Shown: piece after piece, positions 46,993 through 58,700 of the stretch
Layout: each line of letters starts with the position of its first letter
Numbering within the stretch: the first letter of the stretch is position 1
Assembly: GCA_920105805.1 (NCBI GenBank)
Contig: CAKKTI010000011.1
Span: 1 to 64,000 of the forward strand
Direction: 5' to 3'
DNA length: 64,000 nucleotides
From: Condylostoma magnum
Taxonomy: Eukaryota; Ciliophora; Heterotrichea; Heterotrichida; Condylostomatidae
Program-made: the position numbers and the translations under genes
Notes under the pieces: model-generated
Seen by the model: the letters and a program-made list of their open reading frames with translations, nothing else
What the model was told of the DNA's origin: nothing
Databases searched by the model: none

Positions 46993-47901
46993 ATGGGATT
47001 ATGCGAATGCACTTAGCAAAGAGCCTACTTTGACAATGAAACAGAATCTTAACTAAGAGAAAGAATGGTTCACGAATATTTAAAACGTAAAAGGAGAAAA
47101 TACCAACGAACAATTCTATCAGATGAATCATCAATTGGAACCGAAGTATCTTATATAATGGATTAAAATGCAGGAGATTTAGACAATCCCTGAAATAACG
47201 ATCCCGCAATAATAAACTTTACTAAAGTATCCCAGGATACTCTAGCTCTCTAAACCCCTATTTCTATTACCCCAGTCTCGCATACTGAGTAGATACCAAA
47301 ACAACCTATATTCAATCCTAAAAACAGAGATGACTCAATTGAAGTTGATAGGGAAATACCAGATTTTGACGAATTTGCAACGTTTTTAAATGAATGTGCT
47401 ATAGTACAATAATCTTCAGAAACTATAATGCGATGAAAGTTCATGAAGCCCCAGCCGCCGATTTTACTAGGTGGAATAGACAGTAATTATGAGTTATCAG
47501 ATTTTTCTTTAGTATCTAACTTAACCACTGATAGACACGAGATGGAAGTACAGACAGATTAAGGAGTGTTCCAAGAGCCTTAAATAGTACTGCCATTACA
47601 GGAAGAATCGATTGAAGTGATTGAAAACTAAAATTTAATTGTTAACACTCATAAAAGGGAGAAAGGGTTGGAATAATCCCATGAGGAAAATAAAGAAATG
47701 TAATTCAGTGTGTTTGAAAGCAGTGAATATTAAGAATTAATGAAAAACATGGAGAGTAGGATGCATTTGATTAGAAATCCAGCTCGTCCCTTGACATAGG
47801 AGGAATTTCAGCTTAATATTTAAGGTAGATTTTCAATACAAGATGAAATAAGACGCAGCTTAAATGCAAGCAGTTCCTCTAATTTTATTAATAAATCATA
47901 G
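46993..47901 (+). CDS. MGLCEC acylation-type protein, long member
   Basis: About 302 residues. Starts MGLCECTQRAYFDNETESQL, closely like the MGVCEC protein at 45797, then a basic helix (VHEYLKRKRRKYQRT). The remainder is low-complexity, acidic and Ser-rich, without recognised domain, except a more ordered C-terminus (LTQEEFQLNIQGRFSIQDEI). The likely stop is TAG 47899-47901, which abuts the TGA of the convergent SLD5 gene; reading through to TGA 47917 would overlap SLD5 by 24 nt. A membrane-tethered adaptor or regulator is the best guess. Confidence 0.68.
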
Positions 47902-48489
47902 AAATTCAACATATCCTGATAAAAACAATGACTTAGCCACAGAGTACTTGATAAGATGTGTCTCATTTTCCTTCATTTCTATAGTTTAATCATCGTTTAA
48001 GTCAACAGCTCCTATATCTCTTATGATCTTAACTACTACGAACTGGTCCATATTAGGCTTTACTATAGATTATTGCTGGTATCTTTAAGGAATAAGTGTA
48101 TTAAGTACTGATGGTAATCTATTTAGCACTACATCTTCAAAATATGATTTCTTTTTCTCGTAATAAGCTTTAAGGAAGCTAGCTTCATAAGGACTTAGCA
48201 CATCTGACTCTGTGTCTTATAGATACAGTCATTAGTTCTATATTTTCTGCAGCCTGGTTCTAAGATACGTAGAAAATAAGTATCTTGTTCTATCAAAATC
48301 CTGTCTATATAGACTTAATGCAAAATGCTCTTCCGTACTTTAAGGTTGCATTTACACAACAGGCTATTAAAATTCCATTAATTAAGTTAAAGTACTCATC
48401 AACTCTGTTTCATAAGGGAGAAGCTCTGGTGACTACTTTTCCCGCCTTACTGCATTTTATAGCCTTATTATCTCTTATGCAAATTCCAT
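47896..48489 (-). CDS. SLD5: GINS complex subunit SLD5
   Basis: 197 residues, close to the usual SLD5 length. The A-domain shows SPELLPYETELMSTLTQLME, DRTRYLFSTYLRTRLQKI and LSPYEASFLKAYYEKKKSYF; the small B-domain ends HLIKYSVAKSLFLSGYVEFL, equivalent to the family C-terminus, so TGA 47896-47898 terminates. Yet TGA also encodes Trp in QNQWLYLQD of the same protein. SLD5 with PSF1-3 joins CDC45 and MCM2-7 in the replicative helicase. Divergent from exportin-7 by 81 bp. Confidence 0.92.
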
Positions 48490-48570
48490 TTTATAATAAA
48501 TTATCGGGGTTTTACAAGGTTTGTCACTAATATCTTATAAATTTGTCTAAAATTACCTGATATAATAAAA

Positions 48571-51552
48571 ATGATGGAAGACTAAATTTATTAATTAGAG
48601 AAGTTATGCTAAGATGTAAATAATCCTCAGTCTCTAAAGCAAATAGAGGCCTTTTTAGATAATAAAGATCAGTTTATGAGCACTTTTCAAATTTTAGCAA
48701 ACACTACTAATACATAATTACAAATGCTTTGTTTGGCATCAGCTAATAAGCATATTAAAGAAGTTTGGCCTACTTTTGATTAAGCAGTACTGAGATAATT
48801 ATATCAAGATTTGCTTTAATTCACGTTGTAGTAATAGAATGAAGTTATATTAAGATTCTCTGGCATGTTAGTTTCTAAATTTTTTAGAATTGGAGTTGAT
48901 TCTAATTAAACACTAAGCCCTGGATTACTCATGATTATTAATAATCATTTAGAGTAAAGTTCTTATTTGAAAATAATGCTCTAGGAGTTTCTAAAAGACT
49001 GAAAGACTAATAATGTAGTGCTTAAGTTTATAAGATCTTACAGAAGAATCAATAATTTTCATAATTTGGTTAAATAGATGCTATAAATTACACTGTAGTA
49101 ATTGCATAGTATTACGGAGTATAATGATCTACTATAATTACTAAGATTGTGCTATTATTGCCTAGATTATGACTTCTAGTAGAGTTAATTTGATGACTCA
49201 AACTGAAATACTTGTCTTTAAATACCATAATCATGAAAAGTTATGCTATTAAACCAAAATAATTTTGATACTATCCAAACAATAATAATTAGAGAACAAG
49301 GTGAAGTTAGATTTAAAGCAATATAAATACTGAATCAGATTGCTGGTATAAGAAGATCGTTGTTTAGTAGAAATGATGTAGAAAGAATTTAGTTTATTAA
49401 GAGTTATTTAAGTGTTTTATCAACTGCTATGCAAATGAAACTATAGCCTAATGAAGCATATGATATTAATACAAGATTAGAATGTTTTTTGGTAATTTTT
49501 ATATAGGATTGGTATATATCTGATTTAAAGGAGTTGAGAGAATTTCTGTAGTGAATTCCTGTTTTAATTCAATACATTGAAAATAATTTGAACTTTAAGT
49601 AAAGTTTATATTCTATAAGGCATTCAGGCTTTAATCTAATATTATTCATTGTTTAGAAAGCTGAAATCGGAGGATAGATGGATATTTTAGTTTAATAGTT
49701 CTAAAATGCAAATATTTCTAATAATTGTAATGATGCTATGTAAATGTAAAGCTTAACACGGTCAAGTATTGTAAATTAGGGGTTCCTTTTGTTTAACAAG
49801 TATATTCTGTATATGGTAAACAATCCCTAAATGGAATAAAAGATATTCAATAAAATCTCAATGTTTAAAGATGTTTTAAATTCATTTCAACGACTATCTA
49901 GATACTGCTTTATTGACATGCTAAAATTAACTTCTTCAAATATTTAAAATCTTCATTAAAACTAGAATCAATAGTAATTCCTTGTTATTAATTTAATGAT
50001 TCAAAGTATTCTAATAAATAATCTAGCACAAATAAGAGAACTACAATGCCATATAGATCTTGAAAATAGCATTGAGAACTTTTTCACTATATAAAAACTA
50101 GCAATTGAATAAAAGAGCAATGACTATATACTAAAAGCTTGTATTTTCTATATGCGGAGTATACAAGAAATTTTCACACAATAAAGTTATTATAACCTTG
50201 ATACAGAAGAAACTGCTTAGATAAGGATATTGAATCTTATTATAGAGTCCCTTGTTTAATATATTCAGTTTTAGAATCCATTAATTGTAAGGAAAGCTCT
50301 AAAATTATTGAATGAACTAATTTCTTCCAGATTTGCTATATAATCATTTGAAAAAATAGATTGAATACGGTCTTTAGCTGTTGATTATGCCTTTAATTTT
50401 GATTTGACTTAAAATCTTAATGAAAATACTGATGCATTCTATGCTTGTATTTCTAAACTTTGGTAAAATCAGTTTGCAAATAAAAGTTTCTGTTATTATT
50501 TGAAATAATTAGGTTAAAAGATGCCAATTGATATTTAAGCTTTGCCATATATAATAAATATCATGAAAGGTTTGTGTAAATCAATAAATACTGCTTAAGA
50601 TTACGATAGCTATATAGGATGAGTGTTAGATATTAAGTAAATAGGACTTTTATCAGATTAAATAGGCTAAAATGAGACAATTTCATCTACTATAATCAAG
50701 CTTTTTAAAGAAATAACGACAAATACTTAAAATAGAATAAGATAAGACTAATTTAGTTTGAATGGGATAAAATTATTCAAATTATTCCTAAATGTCTTGA
50801 ATCCAATTGTGCAAAATCTATAATAATTTAAGGACCCAGTTTGATTTCTAAAAAATACGTTAAAAATAGTATTAAGATCTTTCAATTGTGGCTATATTAA
50901 TTTTGGATACTTTAAGATAAATGAGGATTAATAATTCTACGCTTTTCTTGAATAAATAATCCTAATAATATAGAAAATAGATTTTGAGATCTTGATTTAA
51001 TAAGACAAACTATACCTATTGGTTTTAGAATTTTACGAAAATATTCTAACACAATTCTTTTCCAATTTCTATCAATCATATTCATACAATATAATAGAAA
51101 CATTTTGAGTAGGAATGAATACAAGCATTAGTACTATAAAAGTATCAGCAATAAACATTTTCACTGCTACTATAGATAGGCTATCAAATTAGTTTAAAGA
51201 TTTTGAATTAAACTACTATTATAATGATTTTATGAATACTTAAGCATTTTAATTACTGAAAGAAATATTAGGATATCAATTACTCATGCTCTTAGATAGT
51301 TCGACCGATACTAACTTCTATCCTTATGGGAAGCATTTGCTAGGAATAATAAGCCTTATACAGGATTAAGCCAGAGAAGTTTTAGACTGAGTTTCACAGT
51401 AAATAAACTAGGATAAAAGATTATTAATATACTAAACTTTATAGGAAATGATGAACTTTCTTGATTAGAAAGTTGATCTAAAACTAAAACAAAGCTTCAA
51501 ACAAGCCTTCGAAGATGTCAAGCTGAAAATAGAAGAAATAGTTAGGCCATAA
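48571..51552 (+). CDS. XPO7: exportin-7 (XPO7/RanBP16) family karyopherin
   Basis: 993 residues of helical repeats in one frame. The match to XPO7 is clearest at LLQLLRLCYYCLDYDF, NTCLQIPQSWKVMLLNQNNF and ILNQIAGIRRSLFSRNDVER, corresponding to human LLKLTHNCLNFDF, VQIPTSW and ASVRRSLFNN. The Trp of IPQSW is encoded by TGA at the position where human XPO7 has Trp. The C-terminus LKQSFKQAFEDVKLKIEEIV aligns with the end of human XPO7, placing the stop at TAA 51550-51552, followed at once by TGA. A Ran-dependent nuclear transport receptor; the family has broad cargo. Human length is about 1087, so this copy is slightly short. Confidence 0.92.
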
Positions 51553-51572
51553 TGAAAAGCGATTATGCTATT

Positions 51573-52076
51573 TTAAATACTAAATTCTTACTTATTTAAC
51601 ATACAATTTTCAAATCCATTTTAAGTAGCTTAGGCTCTTTGCGAACTATGCGAACTAGATTGTCTTGATACTGTATATGACTTAGTAGCGACTTTTTTAG
51701 GAAACCTCAGCACTTTTCCTCTAGAATTTGCTTTAACTTAAGTTATAGCTTAAACTCGTTGTCTACTAGTTTTCAAAATTTACTTTCCCTTTTTACTAGC
51801 CTTCCCCTTTCTTCTTACAGGCTGTTTTTATTCTATTTATACATTATTTTCCTTATCTGCTTAAACAATAAAGTAATCAATTGCTTAGTCTATTTTCTTG
51901 ATGAACTTTTCTTTGTCCTTATTCAAAATTTATTATACCTTAGAATCTGGAAGGATTTTATCAAAATCAACTTCAGTGCTAGATTATGTTCTACAGTGCC
52001 TTGAGCGACGAAAACCCGGATTGAAATCAATTGATTGCGTTCTGTTCCTGTTTGTTATATCTGTTAACGTCTCCAT
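51573..52076 (-). CDS. basic low-complexity protein
   Basis: 167 residues from ATG 52076 to TAA 51573 (or TAA 51588). N-terminus METLTDITNRNRTQSIDFNP with RSRHCRTQSSTEVDFDKILP, a helix (KDKEKFIKKIDQAIDYFIVQ), then a Lys/Arg/Ser-rich disordered part (VRRKGKASKKGK, FPKKVATKSYTVSRQSSSH). A nuclear or nucleic-acid-binding role is possible. The opposite strand is also open because it continues the exportin frame, but that reading is hydrophobic and unlike an exportin end. Convergent gap to exportin-7 is 20 bp. Confidence 0.65.
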
Positions 52077-52236
52077 TTTAAAATATCTCACTGAACTTCA
52101 AGCAAGTTGGAACAATATGGGAAAGATAATTTTGGTTAGTATATTGGCTATAGAATTATATAAATACAGGTAGATTTATAATATAATACAAGTAGGATGC
52201 TATGTAGTGGATTGTGTAGTTAAAAGTTAGTTATTT

Positions 52237-54390
52237 CTAGTGAACTTTTGAAATTATGAATTCTTTTGCTTTCTGAGTTAAAAGATTACAAATATTATAC
52301 TCCCCAGTCTTAGTAGCTACAATTTCTAAATTTAGTTCCTTTCAAGCATAAATTATCATGTTCTTTTAGTAATCTGCAAGGGTGAACACACTCTACTAAA
52401 ACCTTTAACTTTCTCTAGATTAGCCCTGCTTCATTATTATTTTAACTTTTATATAGCAGTTAAATCTGAATATTGCCTTTCAATAGCATTGACTTGATAC
52501 ATAGATTTACTACTTTATCTTCTAATATGCCAATATTAAGATTTATTATGTCTGATCTAATCCTGTAGTAATAATTAGCTTGTCCTTATATATGCAAATT
52601 ATTGGTTAGTTTATTCTTTATTGAATCTCAAAATGATACCTAATCCTCATATCCTTTTAGTACATTTGACTGTTTCTAAATTATGTAGAAGGAGGTTAAG
52701 AGCGTATATATATTGGAGATGTGGCCTGATTGTACTAATTGCGTTATTTATAACTTGTATTCGTTCTCTACATTATTCAATTGGATCCTATTGTATCAAC
52801 TTTTTTAATAATTAAAGCCTTTCTAAATAATCTTTTCTTATTATTATTGATAACTTTTGTAATAAATTCCTAGATTATTATGCATTTTATTGAAAGATTC
52901 AACAAATTCATCAATTTTGATTTATATGACTGAGTTATCTATTATAAATTATTTCATTATAATTCATATTTTGAGGATTTAAACAGAGGAATTACTTTTA
53001 CTCTAGATCCTCTTCAAATTAATTCGCATTAAAGAGAGTCTGGAACTCCTATTTCTCCCTGTTTTTTATATAAAATAGAAAATTTACTTTTTTCTTATTT
53101 TAAGGGGATTTTCTTCCAATTGTTTTTATATTGGTCCCTTTTATCTCTCTCCAAATTAAGGTTTTTATTATTTAATTGTTTTAAATAAGAAAGAGTAATA
53201 ATTTTCTATAAGTTTTAGCTTATTATTTAAAATTATTAACTAAAATGTGTATACATACTTAAAAGGTTTTATAAAAAATTAATCGATTATCTATCAAATG
53301 CACTTTTATTTCTTGCAAATGAAGGGATCTTTTCTATATTACTTTTATTAAACTGTGATGCTGTTCTTGAAATTTAAGGTAAATTTTAAAGAGCCTATGA
53401 CAATTTGTAAATGTATTTTTCTTTTGATTTATCTTTATTATATTTATTACGCTCCTTAAGCTTTTCAGTTCTATCAACATTGTAATAAGGGGCTGAATTT
53501 AAGATTTATTACGGAATTTCAGGACGTTTGTCTTCTATTTCATTTTCATCAGCTATAGATTTTTATTTAACTTTAATGGAAGGATTTAACTAAGATGCTA
53601 GATGGCTAAGCTTATTCGATGACAAATTATTCTGTTAAATAAAGTATATCTTATCATCTATTGCCTTTTTAATAAAATCTGTAGCACATCTTTGCTTTTG
53701 TATCATAAAATAATCAGTGAAAAATAGCAGTACTCCTTATGCTATTAAAATAAAAAAGGAGATGTATGATAAAACTACAGAAACAATCAGTCCATCTTCT
53801 GCACACATTCTTAAATCATTAATGGCTTTGCATTCAGAGTTTGTATATGTATCACTTATTATAATGTATATAATCAATGCTAGTATGTGGAAGAGGTAAA
53901 AAATGGTTCCTACAATTATACTTATTACATTAAAGCTTTTTCTTACAATATGCATAACATCAAATATAATTCAAATAAATAGAGTAAAGCAAGATAAAGA
54001 ATCAAGTATAATAAAGCAAGTTCCAGCAAGACTTAAATTTGAAAACTTGTCGCACTATGTATTAATAAAAGTCTTTAAATTACCAAATGTAAACTCGGTG
54101 TTTATATTACACCACTGATCTGATTAATCTGAAAATGATAATCCTTCCAATGCTTTATTTTTACTCTCAATAATTTCTACTAGGTCTCCTTTAAATTATC
54201 CGTAATCAAATAATTCAATTTTTAAAGGAAGGTAATCATTTTAAGTACCCCCCTATGAAACTCAGATTAAACTAGTCATACTTGCTATCATTACTATCAA
54301 AATTATCAACTTCAAAAGGATAAAGCCTAAAGTAATTCAAATGTTTTTTGTAGGGAGTATTAACTCAAAATTTCTGGGCTCTGGCTCCAT
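52237..54390 (-). CDS. four-pass membrane protein with long C-terminal region
   Basis: 717 residues, ATG 54390 to TAG 52237, one frame. Four hydrophobic segments: WITLGFILLKLIILIVMIAS (about 18-40), CFIILDSLSCFTLFIWIIFD (about 122-142), SIIVGTIFYLFHILALIIYI (about 155-176), and VSVVLSYISFFILIAQGVLL (about 200-222), with a Cys-containing extracellular loop between the first two, a claudin/PMP22-like layout. The remaining 490 residues are basic and Gln/Asn-rich with possible beta-propeller-like repeats at the end (IICIYKDKLIITTGLDQTQQ, ELNLEIVATKTGEYNICNLL). No family assigned. It is possible that two genes are fused here, but I see no break. Confidence 0.65.
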
Positions 54391-55315
54391 TTTAATAATT
54401 ATTCGAATGTTTAGCGCATATGTAAAGATCTAAAAGTACAGCTTAAGTTAGTACTTTATATTTAAAGTACACATTAAGTAGGAGTACTTATAATTAAATA
54501 TAAATCTTGTCATTGTAAATAATATGCTATGTTTTATCTATATTTAATATGTTATTATAAGTACTCATCTGACCTATTTCATCTATGTTTAAATATAAAA
54601 CAGCATGATTAATGAAATAAGTTAAGCACTAGAATCCCTCATCCCCTAATAATAGAGATGGCATATTAATTAGCTGAATAACTTATAGCTATATCACCTT
54701 TAATTTAAAATATCATTTTACAATTTATTAAGAGTTCAATAGCCCAAAGTCCTAAATGAATGGTGTAAAGTACTGTAATATGCTTTTAATTCAGTTTTAT
54801 GCTTATGAAATCAGATGTAGCTAATAAAGACAATATAAATAATAACTTTTATCTAACTGTACTATTGATGAAACTTATGACTGCATTTAATAAAGAGTAA
54901 AACAAGCCAGTAAGTTAAATATTTCGAGTTAATAAAGCTTTATTGTCAAACTCAAGTTAAAATAACTTTCTTCCCTAATTGAATAATATCAGACATCATA
55001 TAGAAAACTTTAATATCAAGTATACTGTAGAAATAAGCAAGTGTAAAATTAAAAATGACTTTTTAATGCAATCAAAGTACTTATAAAGTTTAAACACTTC
55101 ATATAGCTAAAGCATTTAATTGACTTTATCAAACTAATTTCTAGAAATACGTGCAATCGCATTTTTAACCATTTTCTTTAACCTAATACTAATCTATTCT
55201 CAATAACTCGGTTATTTAATCATTAAAGCGGAACTTAACTATTAATAATTGATAAGCATTTAATCCATAGCATTAAATTTCATTTTCTTTCCACAATTTT
55301 AGTGGTATATAAAAA
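54391..55315. other. AT-rich divergent intergenic region
   Basis: About 925 bp, among the most AT-rich stretches here; contains GTACTTTATATTTAAAGTAC-like palindromic pieces near 54450-54475 but no gene that I can see. Confidence 0.5.
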
Positions 55316-55762
55316 ATGAAAGAAAGGTTCTTTTGCGAGTATGAAGGGTGCAATAAATCTTACACATCCTAGGTAAACTTATACCACCACGAAAATATGT
55401 ATCACCTGTAGGTAAAGTAGCACTAATGCCTTAAATGCGGAGGCTATTTTGCTAAAGAATAAAATCTGAAAGAACACATGAATTTTCATTCAGGAAAAAC
55501 TCCTTTTAAATGTAAAGCCACAAACTGCAACGCTGCTTTCAAATACGGTAGCTAGTTATCTCGTCACAAGAGAAAGTATCACTAAACTATGGTGGCAACT
55601 ATAGCTACTTAATTAAAATACTTCAGCTTATTAGATATATAAAAAGAGGCACTTCTTTCTCTTCCCGATCAGCCTTTTTTTACTTAGCTTAGAATTATTT
55701 ACAAATTAAAACAATCATTTGTTTTGTGTTATTAACTTAGTTCTACTTATTTTAGTTTTTAG
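55316..55762 (+). CDS. C2H2 zinc-finger protein, three fingers
   Basis: About 148 residues. Three tandem fingers: FFCEYEGCNKSYTSQ...H-x4-H, QCLKCGGYFAKEQNLKEHMN ending FH, and FKCKATNCNAAFKYGSQLSR ending KYH, with a TGEKP-like linker HSGKTPFK between the last two. A short Leu/Pro-rich tail follows (LSLPDQPFFTQLRIIYKLKQ). Probably a DNA-binding regulator resembling TFIIIA-type fingers. The end is uncertain: TAA 55733, TAG 55760 or TAA 55793. The last would overlap the next gene's ATG by one base, so 55760-55762 is preferred, leaving 32 bp. Confidence 0.82.
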
Positions 55763-55794
55763 TTAGATAAAATTAGGGAATTACAGATAGCATA

Positions 55795-58700
55795 ATGAAC
55801 CAACTAAGCATTAAAGTTAATACTATTATTTAATTAAAAGGTTTAAAGCTATAGAAGCAGTAGAATCAGTTATTCAACACAATTTATCGATTTTTGTTAT
55901 TTAGTTTTTTACGTGATTTTATCGAAAAATTTGATTATTGTATTCCCAAATTATACTTCAGACAATATTTTAAACAATCTGGGTTCATATAAAGAGATAT
56001 TTTATGTATTAGACTTCTTTCTGATAAGAAAATTATTACTTTTAAATTTCACTATAAAGTGAAGGACATAGATTATGAAATCTAGTATAGCTTTGATATT
56101 TAGAAATTTATTAATACAAAATCAACACTTGGGTAAAGAATTGAGACAAATGATATTAATCAATAGATAACAATTTAATTAAAGTCTTCTTGACTAATTT
56201 ATTACAAAAATGGATGCTTTCACTATGTAAAATAAAAATGCATTTATAATGTTACTCATTTGGAATCATGCCTTTTATAAAGCCTTACTGGATTAAACAA
56301 TTCAAGAATATAATAACATTAGGTCTTACTATATAAAAACCGTTAGTTAAAAAGTCAATTCAAATACTGTACTAATAATGATAATAATCCTTTAATTGGA
56401 ACTTGAAATAAGGGAAATTTTGCTGTAAGTAAACATAAAAATAGGCTTTTTACTTCTTAAATTTCTTTAATGAATCGAAGATATAATGATAGATTCAAAT
56501 GTTCTTCATATTAAAATCTAATTACTTTATTTTAGCGAATTTTAAAATTATAATATAGACTTGAAAATTACTCACAAATAGTTTCAATCTTATATAATTG
56601 GAATAAGCTATCTAATCAGAGGGTTTATTATATGCTTTTACGTCATATTCATGCTATGCATGTTACCTAAGATTTAATTAATGGAGATATTCTATTAGGA
56701 TAATTAAATTTCCTAGTATTAAGATAGCAATTTGCCTAGGAAGTTATTTATTATTATTGATACTTTATGATAGGCTAAATAAACTATGTATATTTTACTA
56801 TATAGTTACTTAATATTTCTATTAATTTCCTTATTTGTAATCAGAGAATAATTGATTAAACTATTCATGGTGATTGAATCGCACTATTATAAAGAAGAGT
56901 CGCATTAGCTTATCTTGAAATGCTTATTCTATAGTTTAATTGAAAAATGATAATAAAGAGGTAATTAGCCTCCTGATTTTGCTCATCAAGAAATCCCTTT
57001 TCTACTACAAAAACCAAAGCATTCTTTTTAAATAATTTATAAAACTAATCTATATTATTTCAGTTAGACTTGAAGGAAATTTCCCTATGACATTATTTAT
57101 CTATCCTGTTCACCATCCTGTATTATCAGTTTATATAACGTTAATATAATCTCCCTGTGCAAATGACAGTACAATAAATGATAAATTATTGAAATCCTGT
57201 AAAGCTCTTACCTTGAAAAGTGGGGTTGATTAAAAATCAGCAGTTTGCCTTAGATATTCCTATGATTATTAAATATCATTTGATCAAGATTGTAAAAGTT
57301 CTTAGTGCTTTTTATCTTTTTCGTATTTTTCCATTATACTAATAAACTGCATTTTAATTGATTGCAATTTTTCCGATGTATAACTGTCAATCAGTTTCAT
57401 TTGTTAAGACACAGCATTATATATTTTGGTTATATTAAAATTCGTGTTTAATAAGGATAACATTATTTCACTTTATACATATATAACATCTTATACCTTT
57501 TTGCGTGCTTTGCCTTAATTATAACTTAATTCATGCTTATATTTCTATAATTTGCATTTTAAACTACTTATTTGATTATCTTTTATTTAGCCTTCCTTCT
57601 ATAAGTTTAAAATTTCTTTCTATAGCATTTAACTATGATCAGATTCATATTTTAGCTGTTTTAATTCACTATAAGATTATTAACGCTTAGTAAAGCCTTA
57701 TGTTAATTATTCCTTTATAAATTTACTTTTATCGTTGGTAATATTTTAGCTTTTATTCTTGCTTGGCAACGGAGTTACACATATCCTTGGATTTTCAGTA
57801 GTCTCATTTTATTAATCTCTTTTTCTTCTAATAATTCTACTTGATAATTTCGGAACTTATGGAATAAAAGATTTAGCATCGTGATTATCCTTTTAGTATT
57901 TTGAAGGAATTAATGATGCATTGGATAAATTTCGGATTATTTTGTTGTCCTAAGGCCGGAGATTTATTTCTCGTCCAGGGCTATTGCTACGAAGATGAAT
58001 ACTGGGCCATCTTATCATCCCTTTTGTGTCTCTTTTCATATTTTAAGATTAGTTAGAAGGATTCTAAATTGTTTTATATGTGTTTTAGGGATTTTATGAT
58101 TTGCATTGCTTAAAGCAGGGCTAAGCATAGAAAGTTCAGGTGAGTATTTAGTTTGATTAGTCACAGCGTTACTTCTGATGCGTATTTTGACTATGAGTAT
58201 ATAATAGTAAGGTTGTTTATGAACTCTTAATTGAATATACTTAAGTATAATATTGAAATGTAAGCTAAAAGCGAGATGTTAATATACTAAAAATATGAAG
58301 CTTAAAGGATTGAAATCATCTATAGGGATAAATTATTTGAATGAAATAATTCAAATACTATTTAATACACCTGAATTTAAAGAAACAATATATAATTGAT
58401 AGTTTACAGGGGGCAGTGATCAATATAAGTGCAGTATTTTATAACTTTAACTAATATTTTATTAATTGGACTAATCAGGGGAATAATAAATCAATTGTAA
58501 TAACTTAGTTACTAGTTTATAATAAAATCCATATGATACGATGATAAAGGAAACAATATCTGAATTTCTTATACAATTCTTTATGGACTTGTAATAGTGA
58601 CAGACTAATGTTTTAAGTCTTTTCAGTGGAGAGATTTCTTTGATTATAAAATGCAACAATTGTGAAGAAATATCAGATTTTGTGTAATATTTCAATATTT

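Noticed and set aside
46696-47209. Minus-strand hydrophobic frames near the MGLCEC gene
   Set aside because: Composition matches AT-rich intergenic DNA or the reverse of the plus-strand gene.
51553-52173. In-frame plus-strand continuation of the exportin gene
   Set aside because: The reading is hydrophobic and unlike exportins, whose C-terminus is already reached; the minus strand gives a natural basic protein with its own start and stop.
53737-54118. Short plus and minus frames over the four-pass membrane gene
   Set aside because: The minus one is an internal part of the long gene and the plus ones lie opposite its membrane segments.
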